From positions 73,235-137,234 of the forward strand of contig DDVS01000006.1 in assembly GCA_002345565.1 (NCBI GenBank): a stretch of DNA of 64,000 nt. The letters are read 5' to 3'. The position numbers and the translations under genes are program-made. Source of the stretch: Flavobacteriales bacterium UBA2306. GTDB taxonomy: Bacteria; Bacteroidota; Bacteroidia; Flavobacteriales; Weeksellaceae. Below are positions 60,613-64,000 of this stretch, one piece after another. The notes under the pieces are model-generated. The model was not told where the DNA came from. It did no database searches and saw only the letters and a list, made by a program, of their open reading frames with translations. Positions within the stretch are counted from its first letter, which is position 1. Every line of letters begins with the position of its first letter.

Positions 60613-62547
60613 ATGAAATTGAAATTTCCTAATTTGATTTCTGCTGTTGCGATATTTGCTTTTGTAGGCAATTCTTACGCACAGGAATCTCCAAAGTACG
60701 ATTACACAGAAGCTTTTAAACCGTTTTTCTATCCTCAGACTGGAACTGAAACTCGTTCTGCAAGCGGACAGCCAGGACATAAATATTGGCAGAATTCAGC
60801 AGATTATCAATTGAATGTGAGTCTTAATGAAGCTAATAATGAATTGACAGGTTCAGCTGAAATTACCTATACCAATAATAGCCCAGACCAACTGAGTTTT
60901 CTTTGGCTTCAATTAGACCAAAATCTTTTTGCTAAAGATTCCAGAGGTAATGCTGTTGTTCCGTTATCAGGAAGTAGAAATGGAGCTCACGGGGAAAATT
61001 TTGACGGCGGTTATAAAATCAAATCTGTAAAATATGATGGGAAAGATGTAAAATATACCGTAACTGACACAAGAATGCAGATTGACCTTCCAAGCGATTT
61101 GAAAGCGAATGGCGGTGTTGCAAAGCTGAAAATCGAATATTCTTTTGTCTCTCCAAAATACGGATCGGACAGGATGGGCGTTGAAGATACCAAAAACGGA
61201 AAAATCTTCACATTAGCACAATGGTATCCGAGAATGTGCGTCTATGATGACGTAATGGGATGGAATACGCTTCCTTATCTTGGTGCCTCAGAATTTTATT
61301 TGGAGTATGGAACTCTATCAGCTAATATCACTGTTCCGGCTAATCATTATGTTGTGGCTTCAGGGGAATTATTAAACGAAAAAGAAGTTTATACAAAAGA
61401 AGAAATCACCCGTTGGAATCAGGCAAAAACGAGTGAAAAAACTGTTATGATTCGCCCGGAATCTGAGTTGGGGAAAAATAATAAATCAGGAACAAAAACC
61501 TGGAAATTCAAAATTGAAAAAGCGAGAGATTTTGCCTGGGCTTCTTCGGCAGCTTTCATTATCGATGCGGCGAGAATTAATCTTCCAAGCGGAAAAAAAT
61601 CATTAGCAATCTCCGCTTATCCTGTCGAAAGTGCTGGAGACAAAGCTTGGGGACGCTCTACTGAATATACAAAAGCCTCCATCGAACATTACTCTGGAAA
61701 ATGGTTCGAATATCCTTATCCTGCTGCAACCAATGTTGCCGGAAATGAAGGCGGAATGGAATATCCTGGAATTGTTTTCTGTCACAGAAATTCTAAAGGT
61801 GAAAGTCTTTGGGGTGTAACAGACCACGAATTCGGGCACACTTGGTTCCCAATGATTGTTGGTTCTAACGAGAGAGTTTTTGCTTGGATGGACGAAGGTT
61901 TCAATACGTTTATTAATGAACTTTCAACAGAAGCTTTCAACAAAGGCGAATATTACCATAAACAAGATATTGGAAAAATAGGACCGTTTGTTCAGAGTGA
62001 TAATTTTGAGCAGATAATGGTTGGTCCGGATAATATGAAGGAAAGAAGTATAGGCGTTTTGGCTTATTTCAAACCAGGAGTTGGATTGGGAATTTTGAGA
62101 GAAACGATTCTTGGCCCTGAAAAATTTGATAAAGCTTTTAAAACCTATGTTCACAGATGGGCGTTCAAACACCCGACACCTTGGGATTTCTTCCAAACAA
62201 TGGAGAATGTTTCCGGTGAAGAGCTGAACTGGTTCTGGAGAGGTTGGTTTATGAACAAATGGAAAGTTGACCAAGCTGTGAAAACGGTAAAACCTGTAAA
62301 TGGCGATTTCAAAAACGGAACTCAAATCACAGTTGAAAATTTGGGGCAATTACCAATGCCGACAACAGTTCTTATAACTTTCAAAGATGGAACGACTCAG
62401 ACTGCGAAATTACCGGTTGAAGTTTGGAAACGTAATACAGAATGGACTTTCCAAATTGATTCTACTAAAGAAGTGACTAATGTGAAATTAGATCCGCAAT
62501 CCATTGTTCCGGATATTAATCCTAAGAATAATGCTTGGCCAAACTAA
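60613..62547 (+). CDS. M1-family zinc metallopeptidase, exported
   Basis: From ATG 60613 a 644-residue aminopeptidase-like enzyme with signal peptide MKLKFPNLISAVAIFAFVGNSYAQ. The N-terminal beta domain is followed by the exopeptidase motif GGMEYPG, the zinc site HEFGH at residues 405-409 with the third ligand Glu about 19 residues on (DEGFNTFINE), and the ligand Tyr region. It trims N-terminal residues from peptides in the periplasm or outside. An in-frame TTG at 60565 lies inside the preceding terminator and is rejected. Confidence 0.9.
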   Translation: MKLKFPNLISAVAIFAFVGNSYAQESPKYDYTEAFKPFFYPQTGTETRSASGQPGHKYWQNSADYQLNVSLNEANNELTGSAEITYTNNSPDQLSFLWLQLDQNLFAKDSRGNAVVPLSGSRNGAHGENFDGGYKIKSVKYDGKDVKYTVTDTRMQIDLPSDLKANGGVAKLKIEYSFVSPKYGSDRMGVEDTKNGKIFTLAQWYPRMCVYDDVMGWNTLPYLGASEFYLEYGTLSANITVPANHYVVASGELLNEKEVYTKEEITRWNQAKTSEKTVMIRPESELGKNNKSGTKTWKFKIEKARDFAWASSAAFIIDAARINLPSGKKSLAISAYPVESAGDKAWGRSTEYTKASIEHYSGKWFEYPYPAATNVAGNEGGMEYPGIVFCHRNSKGESLWGVTDHEFGHTWFPMIVGSNERVFAWMDEGFNTFINELSTEAFNKGEYYHKQDIGKIGPFVQSDNFEQIMVGPDNMKERSIGVLAYFKPGVGLGILRETILGPEKFDKAFKTYVHRWAFKHPTPWDFFQTMENVSGEELNWFWRGWFMNKWKVDQAVKTVKPVNGDFKNGTQITVENLGQLPMPTTVLITFKDGTTQTAKLPVEVWKRNTEWTFQIDSTKEVTNVKLDPQSIVPDINPKNNAWPN

Positions 62548-62580
62548 GACTATTAAGATAATAGACTAATAGATAATAGA
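62548..62580 (+). repeat. Degenerate AATAGAC-type heptad repeat
   Basis: GACTATTAAGATAATAGAC and AATAGATAATAG units between the M1 peptidase stop and its terminator; the same kind of run, inverted, is at 62629-62672. Confidence 0.5.
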
Positions 62581-62611
62581 AAAACGCTCCAATAATAGGA
62601 GCGTTTTTTTA
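62581..62611. terminator. Bidirectional intrinsic terminator (M1 peptidase / ribBA)
   Basis: AAAAACGCTCC-aataata-GGAGCGTTTTT with A- and T-runs on both sides, between convergent genes. Confidence 0.88.
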
Positions 62612-62628
62612 TGTTTATTAAACAACAG

Positions 62629-62672
62629 ATAAGATAATCTTTCATCTATCCGTCTATTATCTTTAAGTCTAT
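62629..62672 (-). repeat. Degenerate AATAGAC-type heptad repeat, inverted
   Basis: On the minus strand AATAGACTTAAAGATAATAGAC resembles 62548-62580 and 6543-6574. It begins at the ribBA stop codon. Confidence 0.5.
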
Positions 62673-63793
62673 TTCAAACAAACCATCTCGGTCACTTCCA
62701 CATCATAACCAGAAAGAATCGGTTTGATATTAGGATTCTGAGTAATGACTTTAAACTTATTAATTCCAAGATCTTTCAAAATCTGAGTTCCGATTCCATA
62801 ATCACGGAAGTTAGGAGCAATCGTTGGTTGTTCGCTAGTTCCATCTTGGAAATTAAAAAAATGTTTGATTCTGCTTAATGTGTTTTCTTTGTTAGAAACA
62901 TTGTTGATAAAAACGACAGCACCTTTTCCTTCTGCATTGATAAGGTCAGTGATTTGCTGCATCAATGGATGTTCACCATCAGACAACCTACTGAAAACAT
63001 CAAAATAAGTTCCTGTTGACTGAACTCTCACAAGCACGGATTCGTCCGCAGACCAAGTTCCTTTTGTTAAAGCATAGTGGATTTGTTCCGTCGGTTTTTC
63101 TTCGAAAACGTAAAATTTAAAATCTCCATAATGCGTTTTGATTTCGCGCTCTTCGATTCTTTCTACAAGATCGCCTTGTCTCATTCTGTAGTTGATAAGA
63201 TCTTCAATAGAAACCACTTTCAAGTCGTGTTTTTCTCCGAATTTTAGAAGGTCAGGCAGCCTCGACATACTTCCGTCCTCATTTAGGATTTCGCATATCA
63301 CGCCACCTTCTTTTAGTCCTGCTAATCTTGTTAAATCAATTGCCGCTTCTGTATGTCCCGCTCTTTTCAGAACACCGCCTTCTCTTGCACGAAGTGGGAA
63401 AATATGTCCAGGTCTCATCAAGTCGCCAGGTTTGGTTTCCTCATCCATAATCGCCAAGATGGTTTTTGCACGGTCACTTGCTGAGATTCCGGTTGTTGCA
63501 CCTTTTCCAAGAAGATCAACTGAAATCGTAAAAGCTGTTTCTTTCGGATCGGTAGAATTAGCCACCATCGAGTGAAGTTCCAGATCATCACATCTTTTCT
63601 CGGTAAGAGGCATACAAATCAAACCTCTAGCGTGCGTTACCATAAAATTGACAATCTCAGGCGTTGTCAGTTCAGCAGCAGCCAAAAGATCCCCTTCGTT
63701 TTCGCGGTCTTCATCATCTACAACGATGATCATTTTACCGTTTCTAAGGTCTTCCAGCGCTTCTTCTATTGTATTAAGTTGGAAATTATCCAT
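62669..63793 (-). CDS. ribB: RibBA: 3,4-dihydroxy-2-butanone-4-phosphate synthase fused to a degenerate GTP cyclohydrolase II domain
   Basis: A 374-residue fusion. Residues 1-205 form the DHBP synthase, which makes the four-carbon unit of riboflavin: VVDDEDRENEGD at 24-35, CMPLTEKRC near 60, and RPGHIFPLRAREGGVLKRAGHTEAAIDL at 127-154 are intact. Residues 205-374 align with GTP cyclohydrolase II but the zinc motif is replaced by VQSTGTYFDVFSRLSD (258-272), with no cysteine, and LRQEGRG by FINNVSNKENT. That half is probably inactive; stand-alone RibA at 47.9 kb would supply the activity. Confidence 0.9.
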   Translation of the reverse strand: MDNFQLNTIEEALEDLRNGKMIIVVDDEDRENEGDLLAAAELTTPEIVNFMVTHARGLICMPLTEKRCDDLELHSMVANSTDPKETAFTISVDLLGKGATTGISASDRAKTILAIMDEETKPGDLMRPGHIFPLRAREGGVLKRAGHTEAAIDLTRLAGLKEGGVICEILNEDGSMSRLPDLLKFGEKHDLKVVSIEDLINYRMRQGDLVERIEEREIKTHYGDFKFYVFEEKPTEQIHYALTKGTWSADESVLVRVQSTGTYFDVFSRLSDGEHPLMQQITDLINAEGKGAVVFINNVSNKENTLSRIKHFFNFQDGTSEQPTIAPNFRDYGIGTQILKDLGINKFKVITQNPNIKPILSGYDVEVTEMVCLK

Positions 63794-63812
63794 TGTTTCA
63801 AAAAAATTTTTG

Positions 63813-63820
63813 CAAAGATA
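63813..63820 (-). promoter_or_regulatory. -7 element of ribBA
   Basis: TATCTTTG on the minus strand, 20 bases upstream of the ATG. No FMN riboswitch is visible in the short leader. Confidence 0.45.
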
Positions 63821-63883
63821 CTTATTTAGAACCTAAATAAAGATTCTAATAATCAATTAAAAATATGCAGAAAATGTATTTTC

Positions 63884-63980
63884 AGGAGCCAGGAACCTGC
63901 TTTCCGCTACAATCTTTTTTGCAAGACGCTTTGTTTTCAAATATTATGAGTTTTTCGCAAAAAAGGATTTCCACTGCAAT
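63884..63980. repeat. Dispersed repeat, copy B
   Basis: Matches copy A (33117-33238) in AGGAGCCaGGAaCCTGCTT, CAATCTTTTTTGC and GCAAAAAAGGATTTCCACTGCAA, with a different middle. It may run past the right edge of the window. Confidence 0.6.
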
Positions 63981-64000
63981 GGTAAGTTTGCACTGGGATA

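Noticed and set aside
1..64000. tRNA or rRNA genes
   Set aside because: I looked through the intergenic regions for cloverleaf-like arms and GTTCGA-type T-loops and for rRNA motifs and saw none; a covariance-model scan would settle it.

Overview
The window looks like chromosomal DNA from a Weeksellaceae (Flavobacteriia) bacterium, most like Chryseobacterium or a close relative. This rests on low GC, Bacteroidota-type promoters (TTG, 17-19 nt, TAnnTTTG), type IX secretion genes (PorX, a PorV2-like protein), a bacillithiol gene (bshA), Bacteroidota-restricted families (DUF2851, DUF4254, DUF4292) and dispersed GGGCTTTAGCCC palindromes. The genus is an inference. I found no rRNA, tRNA, CRISPR array, prophage or transposase gene. 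The content is mostly core housekeeping with a few accessory islands.

Layout. 1-9.4 kb: a WYL regulator cut by the left edge, a palindrome-rich element, an ABC exporter, cobalamin adenosyltransferase, an unknown exported protein, thiamine pyrophosphokinase, arginine decarboxylase, a nitroreductase/HxlR divergent pair and an acyl-CoA carboxylase beta subunit. 9.4-18.4 kb: EamA transporter, PorV2-like protein, peroxiredoxin, NagZ-like GH3, bshA, DUF2851 and PspC proteins. 18.5-28.6 kb: the succinate dehydrogenase operon (sdhC-sdhA-extra gene-sdhB), rpoN, an M13 peptidase, a RelE/ParE toxin-antitoxin pair and asnS. 28.7-36.6 kb: a single-chain type IIG restriction-modification enzyme, rimM, rpsP, a 0.5 kb repeat-rich gap, photolyase, a second nitroreductase, a GreA-like protein and trmD. 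36.7-42.5 kb: NDH-2, a cobalamin-riboswitch operon (TonB receptor plus DUF5074/YncE-like lipoprotein) and mutY. 42.5-47.7 kb: HU, a 30-residue COX24-like ribosomal protein, rng, a lipoprotein, porX and rplT/rpmI. 47.9-57.2 kb: ribA, envelope genes (DUF4254, TatA, M23 peptidase, DUF4292), a nucleotidyltransferase, a flippase and GH92. 57.3-64 kb: a small protein plus retropepsin-like protease pair, dihydroorotase, a dienoyl-CoA reductase-like SDR, an M1 peptidase, ribBA and a dispersed repeat.

How the genes connect. Vitamin B12 appears at both ends of its use: riboswitch-controlled uptake at 38-41 kb, and conversion to adenosylcobalamin at 2.9 kb. Riboflavin synthesis is split: the RibBA C-terminal half has lost its zinc and catalytic residues, while an intact stand-alone RibA lies at 47.9 kb. 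A minus-strand run at 47.9-52.2 kb groups cell-envelope genes with ribA.

The least explained items are the DUF5678-like/retropepsin pair, the putative BtuG-like lipoprotein, the 137-bp four-palindrome element near 0.8-0.93 kb, and two copies of an ~100-120 bp dispersed repeat at 33.1 and 63.9 kb. Nothing here is clearly a wholly new system; the retropepsin pair is the best candidate for an uncharacterised one.
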